Program-made: the position numbers and the translations under genes
The notes under the pieces: generated by a model
Told to the model about the DNA's origin: nothing
The model's database searches: none
Seen by the model: only the letters and a program-made list of their open reading frames with translations
NCBI RefSeq assembly: GCF_000022085.1
Contig: NC_011894.1
Span: 7,115,001 to 7,179,000 of the forward strand
Length of the DNA stretch: 64,000 bases
Origin: Methylobacterium nodulans ORS 2060
GTDB taxonomy: Bacteria; Pseudomonadota; Alphaproteobacteria; Rhizobiales; Beijerinckiaceae
Reading direction: 5' to 3'
Shown: piece by piece, positions 34,722 through 46,232 of the stretch
Position numbering within the stretch: position 1 is the first letter of the stretch
How the letters are laid out: every line of letters begins with the position of its first letter

Positions 34722-35756
34722 TCACGCCGAGGCCGCCGCCGGCGTGGCCTCGAGCATGTCGCGGATCGTCCGCATCAGGTCGTGGCGGGCCATGTCGGTG
34801 GCGAGATCGATGGCCGCGGCGAAGCCGTGCGCGTCCTCCGAGCCGTGGCTCTTGATGACGATGCCCTCGAGCCCGAGGAACACGCCGCCATTCGCCCGGC
34901 TCGGGTTCATCTTTTCGCGCAGGGCCTCGAAGGCGCCCCGCGCGAACAGGTAGCCGATCCTCGCCATCAGAGTGCGGCTCATCACGCTCCTGAGATACGT
35001 GGCGATCTGCTTGGCGGTTCCCTCGGCGGTCTTGAGCGCGATGTTGCCGGTGAAGCCCTCGGTCACCACCACATCGGTGGTGCCGCGGCCGAGATCCGTG
35101 CCCTCGACGAAGCCGTGGTAGCGCAGGGTCGGCAGGTCCGCCTCGCGCAGCAGGCGGGCGGCCTCCTTGACGGCCTCGTTGCCCTTCATCTCCTCGGTGC
35201 CGACATTGAGCAGGCCGACCGTCGGACGCTCGAGGTCGAAGACGATGCGGGCCATGGCGGCGCCCATCAGCGCCATGTCGACGAGGTGGGCCGCATCCGT
35301 CCCGATGGTGGCGCCGACATCGAGCACCACGCTCTCGCCCCGCACCGTCGGCCACAGGCAGGCGATGGCCGGCCGCTCGATATGGGCCATGGTCTTGAGG
35401 CAGATCTTCGACATCGCCATCAGGGCGCCGGTATTGCCGGCCGAGACGGCGGCCTCCGCCTCCCCGTCCCGCACCGCCTGGATCGCCTTCCACATGGAGG
35501 ACTTGCCGCGGCCAGTGCGCACCGCCTGGCTCGGCTTCTCGTCCATGCCGACCGACACGCTGGTGTGGCGGATCTCGACGGCGCCCGCGAGGCGCGGCTC
35601 GGCCGCGACCATGGGCGCGAGGATCGCCTCGTCGCCGAACATCAGGAAGGTGGTCTCGGGATGGTGCTCGCGGGCGATCGCCGCTCCGGGCACCACCGTC
35701 GACGGACCATGGTCGCCGCCCATTGCGTCGAGCGAGATACGCACTCTCTGGGACAT
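34722..35756 (-). CDS. plsX: Phosphate acyltransferase PlsX
   Basis: The 344-residue enzyme makes acyl-phosphate from acyl-ACP for phospholipid synthesis. It begins [25 protein letters not shown], the canonical PlsX start, and contains '[19 protein letters not shown]'-like and '[14 protein letters not shown]' family motifs. ATG 35756 is chosen on that basis; 29 codons upstream in the frame read as noise. It is followed by fabH and preceded by the DUF177 gene; rpmF, which often sits between them in other bacteria, is absent here. Confidence 0.96.
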   Translation of the reverse strand: MSQRVRISLDAMGGDHGPSTVVPGAAIAREHHPETTFLMFGDEAILAPMVAAEPRLAGAVEIRHTSVSVGMDEKPSQAVRTGRGKSSMWKAIQAVRDGEAEAAVSAGNTGALMAMSKICLKTMAHIERPAIACLWPTVRGESVVLDVGATIGTDAAHLVDMALMGAAMARIVFDLERPTVGLLNVGTEEMKGNEAVKEAARLLREADLPTLRYHGFVEGTDLGRGTTDVVVTEGFTGNIALKTAEGTAKQIATYLRSVMSRTLMARIGYLFARGAFEALREKMNPSRANGGVFLGLEGIVIKSHGSEDAHGFAAAIDLATDMARHDLMRTIRDMLEATPAAASA

Positions 35757-35864
35757 GGGGACGTCGACGAGCCTCGTTCCGGCGGCGTGAAACAGGGGGA
35801 GCCGCGGCGCGGCGGAAAATAGCGGCCCGGCGCCGCGCCGCAAACGAATTCTGCCCGTGCGCGT

Positions 35865-36383
35865 TCAGTCGCCTTTCGGGGTGTCGGCGCCCTTCAGGAC
35901 GCTCAGGCGCGCGAAGGGGTTCTCCGTCTCCCCGGCCTCCGGCGGCTCGAAGGCGACGCCGGGCTTCCTCGGATAGGGATCGAGGCCGAGCGCCAGGAAC
36001 TCCGCCGTCAGGCTGCCGAGGTCGATGCGGCCGTTGACGATCGGGTCGGGGATGTCGGCATCCTCGGCCGGGGTGCCCGCGAAAGCGTCCGGGGCGGCGA
36101 AGTCGACCTCCACCTCCTCGCTCACGCGGGACTCGAAGGGGTCGAGCGTCACCACGCAGGTCTGGGCGATGGCGGCCTCCACGGTCCCGGTCACCTGCAG
36201 CCGGTGGAGCGAGCCCGCGAGGCGGAAGCGTCCAGTAAGGCTGTGGATCGCCGGGAGACCGAAGTCGCGGGCGAGCGCCGCGCGCTCCTCCGCGTCAGCC
36301 TCGACCACGATCTCCTGCCCGGCCTTGAGGGCGCGCTCGACCACGACCGGACGGGAGAGCGGGCCGATGGGATCGGGGGTCAT
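35865..36383 (-). CDS. DUF177 (YceD-like) protein
   Basis: The 172-residue product has the DUF177 pattern: 'LTGRFRLAGSLHRLQVTGTVEAAIAQTCVVTLDPFESRVSEEVEVDF' with a conserved Cys, and a C-terminal 'DPYPRKPGV'. In many bacteria this family precedes rpmF and plsX and has been linked to 23S rRNA maturation. ATG 36383 has AAAGGAG at ideal spacing. It should be the first gene of the plsX operon or closely linked, 108 bases upstream of plsX. Confidence 0.88.
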   Translation of the reverse strand: MTPDPIGPLSRPVVVERALKAGQEIVVEADAEERAALARDFGLPAIHSLTGRFRLAGSLHRLQVTGTVEAAIAQTCVVTLDPFESRVSEEVEVDFAAPDAFAGTPAEDADIPDPIVNGRIDLGSLTAEFLALGLDPYPRKPGVAFEPPEAGETENPFARLSVLKGADTPKGD

Positions 36384-36465
36384 GGGGCACTCCTTTGAAG
36401 ACGGGACGCTTGTGAAGACGAAACGCCTGGGGTCCACGCGGCGGGGCGAGCAGGGTTCCGGAGAA

Positions 36466-37017
36466 TCAGGCGGCGCGGCGGAAGCCCGCCGGATCGGGCA
36501 GCAGGACCGGCCCCTCGGCCATCAGGCGGTCGAGATCCTGCGCCGAGAGCGCCTGCGCGCTCGCCGCCACGTAGGCGGCGAGCGGCAAGGCCGCCTCCGC
36601 CTCGTCGCGCCCGAGCACGTTGCGGGCCAGCGCTGCCGCGAGCGCCGCCCGGTCGCCCGCATCGAGCGCCGCGTCGTAGGCGCCCGCCCGGCCGTAGAAG
36701 GCCTGCGCCAGCTTCTTCATGCGCTTGGCCACGCCGAGATCGCCGACGCCGAGTTCCCGCAGGGACGAATCGAGCTGTGCGAAGACCGAATCGACGAGGT
36801 CCTGGGCGATGTCCTCGGCGGGCGGCGGCAATTGCCGCAGGCGGCGCAGGGTCAGGATCACGTGCAGGCACAGGATCTCGAAACGGCCCTCGACGCTGTC
36901 CGGCACGCCGAGATCGAGGTAGAGCGAAGGCACCCGGGCGGCGGCATTGATGCGGATGTGCAACGCCTCGATGGCGCGGCGGCGCCCGTCATCGCGCCGG
37001 AACAGATTGCGGATCAT
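36466..37017 (-). CDS. Ubiquinol-cytochrome c chaperone (CBP3-like)
   Basis: The 183-residue product matches the ubiquinol-cytochrome c chaperone family: 'IEALHIRINAAARVPSLYLDLGVPDSVEGRFEILCLHVILTLRRLRQLP' and 'GVGDLGVAKRMKKLAQAFYGRAGAYDAALD'. In mitochondria, Cbp3 helps to assemble cytochrome b of complex III, and bacterial members presumably do the same. GGAGGGG lies directly before ATG 37017 (GTG 37020 is an alternative). It diverges from bamE and is followed by the DUF177 gene 82 bases downstream, the order found in many Alphaproteobacteria. Confidence 0.88.
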   Translation of the reverse strand: MIRNLFRRDDGRRRAIEALHIRINAAARVPSLYLDLGVPDSVEGRFEILCLHVILTLRRLRQLPPPAEDIAQDLVDSVFAQLDSSLRELGVGDLGVAKRMKKLAQAFYGRAGAYDAALDAGDRAALAAALARNVLGRDEAEAALPLAAYVAASAQALSAQDLDRLMAEGPVLLPDPAGFRRAA

Positions 37018-37192
37018 CACCCCTCCATTGCCCAAGCCCTTGCGCGGCCGAGCGGTTTCCCGCCCCGCCGCGACCGGTCCCCGGCTGTGGCCGAAGCTTG
37101 GCCGTGCCTTGCCAACGCCACAACCCCGGGGTACGGCAGCGCTCCGTTCCGGCGCAAGGGCGCCGTCCGCTCGGCTGTTCCAGAGGGTCGCG

Positions 37193-37657
37193 ATGCCGCG
37201 TCGCTTCATCCCGTCGCTCACCCGCCTCGCCGCGGCAGGCTTCCTCGGCCTGTCGGTTGCCGGCTGCGTGATCGGCGAAGAGTTCCGCCGCGGCTACCTC
37301 ATCGACGAAGCCGCCGTCGCCCAGGTGAAGCCGGGCTCCAGCGCCGAGCAGGTGCTCCAGCTCCTCGGCACGCCAACCACCGTCTCCACGGTGGGCAACA
37401 AGTCCTGGTACTACATCAGCCAGAACACCAAGCGCACGGTCATGTTCCTGGGCGAGAGCACCGAGGACCAGCGCGTCCTCGCGGTCTATTTCAACCAGGG
37501 CTTCAAGGTCGAGCGCGTGGCGCTCTACGGCCAGCAGGACGGCCGGGTGTTCGACTTCATCTCCCGCACGACGCCGACGAGCGGCGGCGAGCAGGCCTTC
37601 CTCGGCCAGCTCCTGCGCGGCCTGACCAAGTACGAGCCCTTCCGCAACGCGCAGTGA
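37193..37657 (+). CDS. bamE: Outer-membrane assembly lipoprotein BamE (OmlA/SmpA)
   Basis: The 154-residue lipoprotein has a signal peptide with lipobox 'LSVAGC' (Cys about residue 24) and the BamE/SmpA domain ('GYLIDEAAVAQVKPGSSAEQVLQLLGTP', 'KSWYYISQNT', 'GFKVERVALYGQQDGRV'). It is part of the BAM complex that inserts beta-barrel proteins such as the TonB receptor at the window start. GAGGG precedes ATG 37193. It diverges from the cytochrome chaperone gene. A hairpin at 37669 may end the transcript. Confidence 0.92.
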   Translation: MPRRFIPSLTRLAAAGFLGLSVAGCVIGEEFRRGYLIDEAAVAQVKPGSSAEQVLQLLGTPTTVSTVGNKSWYYISQNTKRTVMFLGESTEDQRVLAVYFNQGFKVERVALYGQQDGRVFDFISRTTPTSGGEQAFLGQLLRGLTKYEPFRNAQ

Positions 37658-37668
37658 CGCTTCAGACC

Positions 37669-37700
37669 GACGGCCCGCGCTGAAGACGCGTCGGGCCGTC
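37669..37700 (+). terminator. Hairpin after bamE
   Basis: GACGGCCCG (37669-37677) is exactly complementary to CGGGCCGTC (37692-37700). No T run follows, so it may be a processing or weak terminator structure. It begins 11 bases after the bamE stop. Confidence 0.5.
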
Positions 37701-37791
37701 GACCGTTCGAGACCGGAACCATCGGGCATTTTCAACGCCTGTGGACTATGAGTTCACCACCGGCCGGGCCGCCTCATCGGCCCGCTCCCTC

Positions 37792-37960
37792 TGTCCCGGG
37801 CGCATGCAGCGCCAGCGGAATGCGACCCGGGATCCAGCAGGGGAAGTCGCGCAGCGGCCGCTCGTCAGCCACCGTGGAGACAACCGGAGCCGCTTCGCGG
37901 CAACTCACCGTGCTGGGTCTCGGATCTCCTTCCGCTGGCGCTGTAGTCGTGCAGGCCCGA
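37792..37960. repeat. Intergenic repeat family, copy A (about 170 bases)
   Basis: This copy matches the element at 59917 for most of its length: shared blocks include TGTCCCGGGCGCATGC, GGAATGCGACCCGGGA, and a longer identical block with CAACCGGAGCCGCTTCGCGG then CAACTCACCGTGCTGGGT. Inside copy A, CAGCGCCAGCGGA near the left end is complementary to TCCGCTGGCGCTG near the right end, so the RNA could fold as one long arm. It lies between convergent bamE and the ABC transporter gene. Confidence 0.85.
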
Positions 37961-38003
37961 ACGGGCCCGGAAAGAGGGAGCGCGAAGGGGGCGGAGACCC
38001 TGT

Positions 38004-38040
38004 GATCCGGTTTGCGAAGGATCCGTCCGGAAACCGGATC
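38004..38040 (-). terminator. Hairpin overlapping the end of the ABC transporter gene
   Basis: GATCCGGTTT (38004-38013) pairs perfectly with AAACCGGATC (38031-38040), spanning the stop codon of the minus-strand ABC gene. A related structure sits at the end of mutS (near 60118-60150), next to the second copy of the long repeat. Confidence 0.6.
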
Positions 38041-39904
38041 ACTCCGCGGCCTGATCGAACGCGTCCTCCCCCACGCCCAGGAACCCGCCCGACTGGCGCT
38101 CCCACAGCCGGGCGTAGAGTCCGCCGCGGCGGACCAGCTCCGCGTGGCGGCCCTCCTCCACGATCCGGCCGCGGTCGAGCACGATCAGCCGGTCGAGGGC
38201 CGCGATGGTCGAGAGGCGGTGCGCGATGGCGAGCACCGTCTTGCCCTGCATGAGCGTGTCGAGGGAGCCCTGGATCGCCGCCTCGACCTCCGAATCCAGC
38301 GCCGAGGTCGCCTCGTCCAGGATCAGGATCGGCGCGTCCTTCAGGATCACCCGGGCGATGGCGATGCGCTGGCGTTGGCCGCCCGACAGCTTGACGCCCC
38401 GCTCGCCCACCTGCGCGGCGTAAGCGGTGCGGCTCCGGTGATCCTCCAGCCCCAGGATGAAGTCGTGGGCATGGGCGAGCCTGGCCGCCGCGACGATCTC
38501 CTCCTCGGTGGCGTCGACCCGGCCATACGCGATGTTGTCGCGGATCGAGCGGTGCAGGAGCGAGGTGTCCTGGGTCACGACCGCGATCTGGCGGCGCAGC
38601 GACGCCTGCGTGACGCCCGCGATGTCCTGCCCGTCGATCAGGATGCGCCCGCCCTCGAGGTCGTGCAGGCGCAGGAGCAGCGAGGTGATCGTGGTCTTGC
38701 CCGCGCCGCTCGTGCCGACGAGGCCGACCTTCTCGCCGGGCTCGATCGTGAGGCTCAGATCCTCGATGACGCCCCGATCCTCGCGGCCGTAATGGAAGCT
38801 GACCCGCTCGAAGGCGATCCGCCCCTCCGTCACGGCAAGCTCGCGCGCGTCCTTGAGGTCCACGATGGCGTGCGGGCGCGCGATTGTCTGCATGCTCTCC
38901 TGGATCACGCCGATATTCTCGAAGAGCCCCCGCACGGTCTGCATCACCCAGCCCGACATGGCGATGAGGCGCAGCACCAGCGCGAGCCCCGCCGCCCCCT
39001 CGCCGGTGGTCATGCGCCCCTGCGACCAGAGCGCCAGGACGGCGCTCGCCGTCGCGACGATCAGCGTCGAGTTGAGGAGCGCGAGCGTCCCGGTCGTGGC
39101 GGTGATGAGCCGGAACGAGTGCAGGTAGGCATCCGTGTGGGCGGTCGTCGCCTCGCGCACCGCCGAGCGCTCCTCGCGGTCGCGGGCGAAGAGCTTGACC
39201 GTCAGGATGTTGGTGTAGCTGTCGACGATGCGCCCGATCAGGGTCGAGCGGGTATCCGCCACCTTGAGCGAGCGGGCGCGGGCCCGCGGCACGAAATAGC
39301 CGGTGAGCCCTGCATAGGCCAGGATCCAGACCGCCACCGGCAGCACCAGCCAGGGGCTGATCGACGAGAACAGGCCGACCGCCGTGACGGCGAAGATCGC
39401 GACGTACAGGAGCGTGTCGATGAACACGACCGCGAGTTCGCGCACCGCCGGCCCGACCTGGGTCACCCGGTTGGCGAGCCGCCCGGCGAAATCCGCCTGG
39501 AAATACGACAGGGAATGGCCGAGCGTGTAGAGATGGGTGCGCCACCGGATCATGTTCGTGGTCTGGGGCACCACGAGCTGGTTCGAGAGCGCCTCGTGCA
39601 ACCAGGACAGGGCCGGCCGCACCACCAGGACCAGGAGCCCGGCGAGGATCAGGCCGGTGCCGTGCTCTGCCCAGAGCGTCGCGGGCGCGGATTTCGCCAG
39701 GATGTCGACGAACCAGCCCATCAGCAGGTAGAGCGAGGCCTCGACGGTGCCGGCGGCGAGCCCGACGAAGAACAGCACCACGAGGGCATTGCGCACAGGG
39801 CGCAGGTAGTAGCCGGCGAAGCCCGCGACCGTGCCGGGGGGCTGGCGCTCCTCGTCGAAGGGCGCGAACGGGTCGATGCGGCGCTCGAGCCAGTCGAGGA
39901 ACAT
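38039..39904 (-). CDS. ABC transporter, fused permease and ATPase (exporter type)
   Basis: The 621-residue half-transporter has an N-terminal membrane domain with six predicted helices (about 30-330) and a C-terminal ATPase: Walker A 'GTSGAGKTT', signature 'LSGGQRQRIAIARVI', Walker B 'ILILDEATSALDSE' and the H-loop 'AIAHRLST'. This is the architecture of lipid or drug exporters such as MsbA-type proteins, acting as a dimer in the inner membrane. Substrate is not predictable. It is monocistronic as far as seen, with the start diverging from trmL. Confidence 0.93.
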   Translation of the reverse strand: MFLDWLERRIDPFAPFDEERQPPGTVAGFAGYYLRPVRNALVVLFFVGLAAGTVEASLYLLMGWFVDILAKSAPATLWAEHGTGLILAGLLVLVVRPALSWLHEALSNQLVVPQTTNMIRWRTHLYTLGHSLSYFQADFAGRLANRVTQVGPAVRELAVVFIDTLLYVAIFAVTAVGLFSSISPWLVLPVAVWILAYAGLTGYFVPRARARSLKVADTRSTLIGRIVDSYTNILTVKLFARDREERSAVREATTAHTDAYLHSFRLITATTGTLALLNSTLIVATASAVLALWSQGRMTTGEGAAGLALVLRLIAMSGWVMQTVRGLFENIGVIQESMQTIARPHAIVDLKDARELAVTEGRIAFERVSFHYGREDRGVIEDLSLTIEPGEKVGLVGTSGAGKTTITSLLLRLHDLEGGRILIDGQDIAGVTQASLRRQIAVVTQDTSLLHRSIRDNIAYGRVDATEEEIVAAARLAHAHDFILGLEDHRSRTAYAAQVGERGVKLSGGQRQRIAIARVILKDAPILILDEATSALDSEVEAAIQGSLDTLMQGKTVLAIAHRLSTIAALDRLIVLDRGRIVEEGRHAELVRRGGLYARLWERQSGGFLGVGEDAFDQAAE

Positions 39905-40022
39905 GCCGGAACCTTCGTGGGGGATCGGATCCGTTTAGGTATTCTGCCTTGACGGCCTGCCAACCGGGGGGCGATGCCGCAGGGGCCCGCGCCTTGACGC
40001 TTGCCTTGACCCTTGCCGCCCG

Positions 40023-40487
40023 ATGCTGCGCCTCGCTCTCTTCCAGCCCGACATTCCGCAGAATACCGGCACGATGCTGCGGCTCGCCGCCTGCCTCGGC
40101 GCGGCGGTGGAGATCATTGAGCCGGCAGGGTTCGACGTCTCCGACCGGCATCTGCGCCGCTCGGGGCTCGACTATCTCGACCACGTGACGATCACGCGGC
40201 ACTGCTCCTTCTCGGCCTTCGAAGCGTGGCGCCGGGAGGCGGGGCTGCGCCTCGTGCTCGCCACCACCGCGGGCGCCCTGCCCTATACGGATCTCGCCTA
40301 CGGGCCGGACGATTGCCTCCTCGTCGGCCGCGAATCCGCCGGGGTGCCGGAGGCGGTGCATGCGGCCGCCGATGCCCGCGTGGTGATCCCGTTGCGGGCG
40401 GGGCTGCGCTCCCTCAACGTCGCGGTCGCCGCCGCCATGATTTTGGGCGAGGCGATGCGGCAGACAGGCGGCTTCCGGCACCCGTGA
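40023..40487 (+). CDS. trmL: tRNA (cytidine(34)-2'-O)-methyltransferase
   Basis: The 154-residue SPOUT methyltransferase methylates the wobble ribose of tRNA-Leu. It begins MLRLALFQPDIPQNTGTMLRLAAC, a typical TrmL start, and carries the knot motifs 'LLVGRESAGVPE' and 'VVIPLRAGLRSLNVAVAAAMIL'. Length matches the family. It diverges from the ABC transporter gene. Confidence 0.95.
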   Translation: MLRLALFQPDIPQNTGTMLRLAACLGAAVEIIEPAGFDVSDRHLRRSGLDYLDHVTITRHCSFSAFEAWRREAGLRLVLATTAGALPYTDLAYGPDDCLLVGRESAGVPEAVHAAADARVVIPLRAGLRSLNVAVAAAMILGEAMRQTGGFRHP

Positions 40488-40675
40488 CCGGCCGCGAACC
40501 GGCCCGCGAGGCCGGGGCGTCGGGAGCCCGGGCCACGCCCTGCCCGCGCTTGCCAGGCTGAAGTAACCGCGTGAATTCGCGCGCGCCTCTCCGGCCGGCG
40601 CGGCCATCTTGGCCGACTGGTCTCGACACGAGCCCTAGAGTAAGCCCGGCCTTGCGCAGGAGTTTCCCTTGCGTT

Positions 40676-40972
40676 ATGTTCCCGCCATCCAGGCAGGATG
40701 AAGCGGAGACGGATCCGGTGTCGAGCCACGAGTCGCGCGCGCTGTCCGCTTCGGAACTGATCGACACGCTCGCGGCGATCGGCCGGACGGTCGCCAGCCT
40801 CAACGCGGCGGGCAAGCAGATCCGCGTCGCGGTTGTGCCGGACGGGTTGTGGATCGACGTCTTCGCGCCGGGCCGCTCGGAACTGAGCCGGCTGATTCCG
40901 ACGCACCAGGTCTCCCGCATGGCGCCCTACGCGATCGCGCGCGAGATCGAGGCCCTAGGCCGCACGATCTGA
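40676..40972 (+). CDS. Small hypothetical protein
   Basis: Up to 98 residues from ATG 40676 (or from GTG 40718 with a better-placed GGAGAC site). The body reads 'SASELIDTLAAIGRTVASLNAAGKQIRVAVVPDGLWIDVFAPG' then 'LIPTHQVSRMAPYAIAREIEALG', a helix-strand-strand-helix sequence of protein-like composition. Family not recognised; neither a signal peptide nor a membrane helix. It stands 188 bases after trmL. Confidence 0.55.
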   Translation: MFPPSRQDEAETDPVSSHESRALSASELIDTLAAIGRTVASLNAAGKQIRVAVVPDGLWIDVFAPGRSELSRLIPTHQVSRMAPYAIAREIEALGRTI

Positions 40973-41162
40973 GGTCATATGCCAACGGGCATTGGACATG
41001 ACCGTTGGTTCCGCTCTCGAACTTTCGCCAAGCCTCGTCACAAAGCCTTTGGCTTGGTTTCGAAAATTCGAGACAGGTCAACGGCCCGATGCGTCAGCAC
41101 CCGCTGCCTCAGCAGCCTGGGCCGTTGGTATTACGGATGGGCTGGCGCCGCCCCGGGCCCAA

Positions 41163-41558
41163 TCAGTCCGCCTGGGCGACGCGGGTCGAGCGGCGCTGCG
41201 CGGTCCAGCGCCCCGAGCAGAGCGAGGAGACCGTCCAGGTGCCGGCGCCGGAGGAGGCCTGCAGCCGTCCGGAGGCGGCCCCGCTGGCGCCGCCGCGCCG
41301 CACGGTGAGCCCGACGCTGCCATCCTCGCCGATGCGGCCCGTGACCGTGGCGCCGCCCTCGTCCAGGGAGGCGAGGCGGATGTTGCCGTCGCGCACGCTG
41401 AGCGAGACGGTGGTGCGGCTGTCGCACAGGCCCGATTCGGTGACGAGCTGCACGGTCCAGGTGCCGTTGTAGCCGCGCGCCTCGCTCGACACTGCGGGCA
41501 GCGACGAGACCAACCCGGCGGTGAGTGCGAGCGCGGCAGCGGCGGACTTGATGAGCAT
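41163..41558 (-). CDS. Small secreted protein
   Basis: The 131-residue product has a signal peptide (MLIKSAAAALALTAGLVSSLPAVSS region) and a mature domain of repeated short strands ('YNGTWTVQLVTESGLCDSRTTVSLSVRDGNIRL', 'GRIGEDGSVGLTVRRG', 'GAGTWTVSSLCSGRWTAQRR') with two Cys that could form a disulfide. The pattern resembles small lipocalin-like or beta-barrel periplasmic proteins found in Methylobacterium and Bradyrhizobium, with unknown role. Monocistronic. Confidence 0.75.
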   Translation of the reverse strand: MLIKSAAAALALTAGLVSSLPAVSSEARGYNGTWTVQLVTESGLCDSRTTVSLSVRDGNIRLASLDEGGATVTGRIGEDGSVGLTVRRGGASGAASGRLQASSGAGTWTVSSLCSGRWTAQRRSTRVAQAD

Positions 41559-41815
41559 GATTCCCCCTCGGTGGTGGATGCCGGGCGCGACGCGGACCAG
41601 ACGCGGCCGGGCCCCTCCGGGCCCGTCGCGTTCGCCTCGGCGATAGCGTGGATGGGGGCATTAAACCGACGGAGCGGGCGGAAATGGGGCGGCCGCGATC
41701 GGTTCCACCTTGCGGATGCTAAAAAGGTGGACTTTTCGCCGCGGCAGAGGCCCGCGAAAGCTTGGCCGATCTTGCGGCGCCGCTTGCTGGACTGCGGCTT
41801 GACCTGAACCGTTGT

Positions 41816-42721
41816 TCAGATTGCGGCCATGCGGCGGCGCAGATCCGCATCCGGCAGCGGCCCGGTGCCGGCGCGCAGGTTCGCCGCCATGTGCTCCGGC
41901 CGGCCGGTGCCGGGAATCGCGCAGGTCACGGCCGGGTGGCTCACGACGAATTTCAGCAGGATCTCGGCCCAGCTCCCGCAGCCGAGCGCGGCGGCGTAAT
42001 CCGGCAGCGGGCGGTCCTTCAGGCGGCGCAGCAGCCCGCCCCCGCCGAAGGGCCGGTTGACCAGCACGGCGACGCCCCGATCGGCGGCGAGCGGCAGCAG
42101 GCGCGTCTCGGCGGCCCGGTCGTCGAGGGCGTAGTTGATCTGGAGGAAATCCAGGGGCTCGGCCCGCAGCACCGCCTCGACCTCGTCGTAGGCGCTCTCG
42201 GTATAGTGCGAGATGCCGAGATAGCGGATCCGCCCCTCCTGCTTGAAGGCCCGCAGCACCGGCAGGTGGGTGCGCCAGTCGACGAGGTTGTGGATCTGCA
42301 TCAGCTCGATGTGCTCGGTGCGCAGCCGCGCGAAGGACTGGCGCATCTGCGCGAGCCCCGCCTCGCGCCCGCGGATCCAGACCTTGGTGGCGAGGAAGGC
42401 GCGGGACCGCGCGCCGGAGGCGGCGAGAAGGTCGCCCGCCACCGCTTCCGCGCGCCCGTACATCGGCGAGGAATCGATCACCCGCCCGCCGCCGTCGAGC
42501 AAGGTGCGCAGCACCTCCGCCAGCCGCGCCCGCTCGGCCTCCCTCTCCCCGACGTCGAAGCCGATCCAGGTGCCGAGCCCGATCACCGGCAGGCTCTCGC
42601 CGCCCGACGGGATGGTGCGCTGGTGCATGCCGCCCTCCTGCGCCGCCAAGCCCGTTGCGGCGAGCGCGGCGGCACCCTGCAGGACGCCCCGGCGGGTCGG
42701 TCCCGGCTGTGTCGCAGGCAT
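41816..42721 (-). CDS. Aldo/keto reductase with Tat-type signal
   Basis: The 301-residue product starts with a twin-arginine leader ('PTRRGVLQGAAALAATGLA') and continues as an aldo/keto reductase: 'IPSGGESLPVIGLGTW', 'VIDSSPMYG' (catalytic Tyr), 'FLATKVWI' (catalytic Lys), 'LMQIHNL' (His) and 'AIPGTGRPEHMAANL' for NADPH binding. Export of a folded NADPH enzyme is unusual but known for this subfamily. It lies 7 bases from the pobR-like gene on the same strand, so the two may be cotranscribed. Confidence 0.88.
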   Translation of the reverse strand: MPATQPGPTRRGVLQGAAALAATGLAAQEGGMHQRTIPSGGESLPVIGLGTWIGFDVGEREAERARLAEVLRTLLDGGGRVIDSSPMYGRAEAVAGDLLAASGARSRAFLATKVWIRGREAGLAQMRQSFARLRTEHIELMQIHNLVDWRTHLPVLRAFKQEGRIRYLGISHYTESAYDEVEAVLRAEPLDFLQINYALDDRAAETRLLPLAADRGVAVLVNRPFGGGGLLRRLKDRPLPDYAAALGCGSWAEILLKFVVSHPAVTCAIPGTGRPEHMAANLRAGTGPLPDADLRRRMAAI

Positions 42722-42728
42722 GCCACCC

Positions 42729-44953
<2,225 letters not shown>

Positions 44954-44965
44954 TTCCGGCTCATA

Positions 44966-45209
44966 CGGTTTCCGGTCGATCCGTTCGGAGACAAGAGGGC
45001 GCGGGAACCGCGGGATCCCCTCTCCCGTGCGGGAGAGGGGTAGGGGTGAGGGTCCCGGACCCTTCAGAATAAAACCGAGACGGCAGTGCTGGCAGCGGGC
45101 CGGTTCCGTCTTCTTGCTGAACCACCTGGACCCTCACCCCTGCCCCTCTCCCGCACGGGAGAGGGGTTCCCCGCGCATCCTCGTTTCGGAACGGATCAAC
45201 CGGAAACCG
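44966..45209. repeat. Long inverted repeat between pobA and ycjF
   Basis: Arms of about 80-90 bases (44966-45055 and 45128-45209) are near-perfect reverse complements around a 72-base spacer. They contain a hairpin of the CCCTCTCCCG/CGGGAGAGGG type (45019-45041 and 45142-45164), an AGGGGTGAGGGTCC block and the outer CGGTTTCCGG block. It lies between convergent genes and could act as a bidirectional terminator or be a MITE-like element. Confidence 0.85.
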
Positions 45210-45211
45210 GT

Positions 45212-46225
45212 TCACTCGCCCTCCCCGGTGCGGATCAGCTCTCCGGCCACGTCCCCGAGTCGCGGCGCGGGCTCGCGGAGGAAGGGCAGCGGGCGGCAGA
45301 CCGCGAGCGCCGCGAGGCCGAAGCGGGCGGTCATCAGGCCGTTGAGCACCCCCTCGCCGAGCTTCGCCGAGATCCGGGCGGCGAGCCCGAGGCCCAGCAC
45401 CTGCTGGATGAGGCTGTCGCCTACCGCGACGCCGCCTGTGACGGCGAGATGCGCGAAGGCCGCACGGGCGAGCCGCAGGAATCCGAACAGGCCCGGGCGC
45501 CCGCCATAGATCGTCGCCACGCGCCGCAGGAGCCGCACCGCCGCGAAGACCACGAAGGCGACGTCCACGATCGCCCGCGGGCTCAGCGCCGTCACGGCCG
45601 AGACCTGCTTGGCCGCATCCGCCACCGCGGCCTTGGCCATCCGGTCGAGGGAGCCCAAAAGCTCGTGCTCGGCGATGCCGAGCCGGTCCTCCACGTCGAG
45701 GATCGCCTCCGCGACCGTGTCGAGCCGCCCGCGCGCCGCCGCCAGGCCCGGCCTGTCGGCATAGAGGGCGGCCACGTCCCGCACCACCGCCTTGGCGGCG
45801 GTGTGGTCGCGCGCGCTCAGCGCCTCCAGGGCCGCCTCGCGGATCGCCTCGATGCGCCGCTCGCGCAGCACGCCCGCGAGCTCCCGCCAGACGAGGGCGA
45901 GGAGTGCCACCGCGGCGAGCCCGAGGAGGGCCAGCGCCACGGCGCCGAGCCAGGGGGCGGCGGAGAACAGGTCGGCGATCAGCCGCTCGACCGCGAGCCC
46001 GATGCCGAGGCTCGCAAGGCCCCCCAGGGCCGACAGGAGCAGCGCCCCCCAGGGCGGGCCGGATCGGGGGGCGACCGGCACCGGCACCCCATCGGCCGCG
46101 TCCACGATCTCGAAGGGCTGCTCCACCACCCGCACGCCGTCGGGCAGCGGCGTCTCGGTGCCGGGGCTCGGCGGCGGCTGCTCCGCCGGCAGGCGGAAGG
46201 CCCGGGGCTTCGGAGGCTGGCTCAT
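45212..46225 (-). CDS. ycjF: YcjF family (DUF697, TIGR01620) membrane protein
   Basis: The 337-residue product begins with a Pro-rich cytosolic tail (about 1-60), then two close hydrophobic segments ('WGALLLSALGGLASLGIGLAVERLI' and 'LGAVALALLGLAAVALLALVW'), a helical middle and a C-terminal DUF697 domain ('GVAVGDSLIQQVLGLGLAARISAKLGEGVLNGLMTARFGLAALAVCRPLPF'). In enterobacteria ycjF is coexpressed with ycjX under the phage-shock response. Here it follows ycjX with only 7 bases between them. Confidence 0.88.
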   Translation of the reverse strand: MSQPPKPRAFRLPAEQPPPSPGTETPLPDGVRVVEQPFEIVDAADGVPVPVAPRSGPPWGALLLSALGGLASLGIGLAVERLIADLFSAAPWLGAVALALLGLAAVALLALVWRELAGVLRERRIEAIREAALEALSARDHTAAKAVVRDVAALYADRPGLAAARGRLDTVAEAILDVEDRLGIAEHELLGSLDRMAKAAVADAAKQVSAVTALSPRAIVDVAFVVFAAVRLLRRVATIYGGRPGLFGFLRLARAAFAHLAVTGGVAVGDSLIQQVLGLGLAARISAKLGEGVLNGLMTARFGLAALAVCRPLPFLREPAPRLGDVAGELIRTGEGE

Positions 46226-46232
46226 GGCACTC

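Noticed and set aside
34722..36383. rpmF (ribosomal protein L32) between DUF177 and plsX
   Set aside because: The 108-base gap is too short to hold it, and no L32-like sequence is seen.
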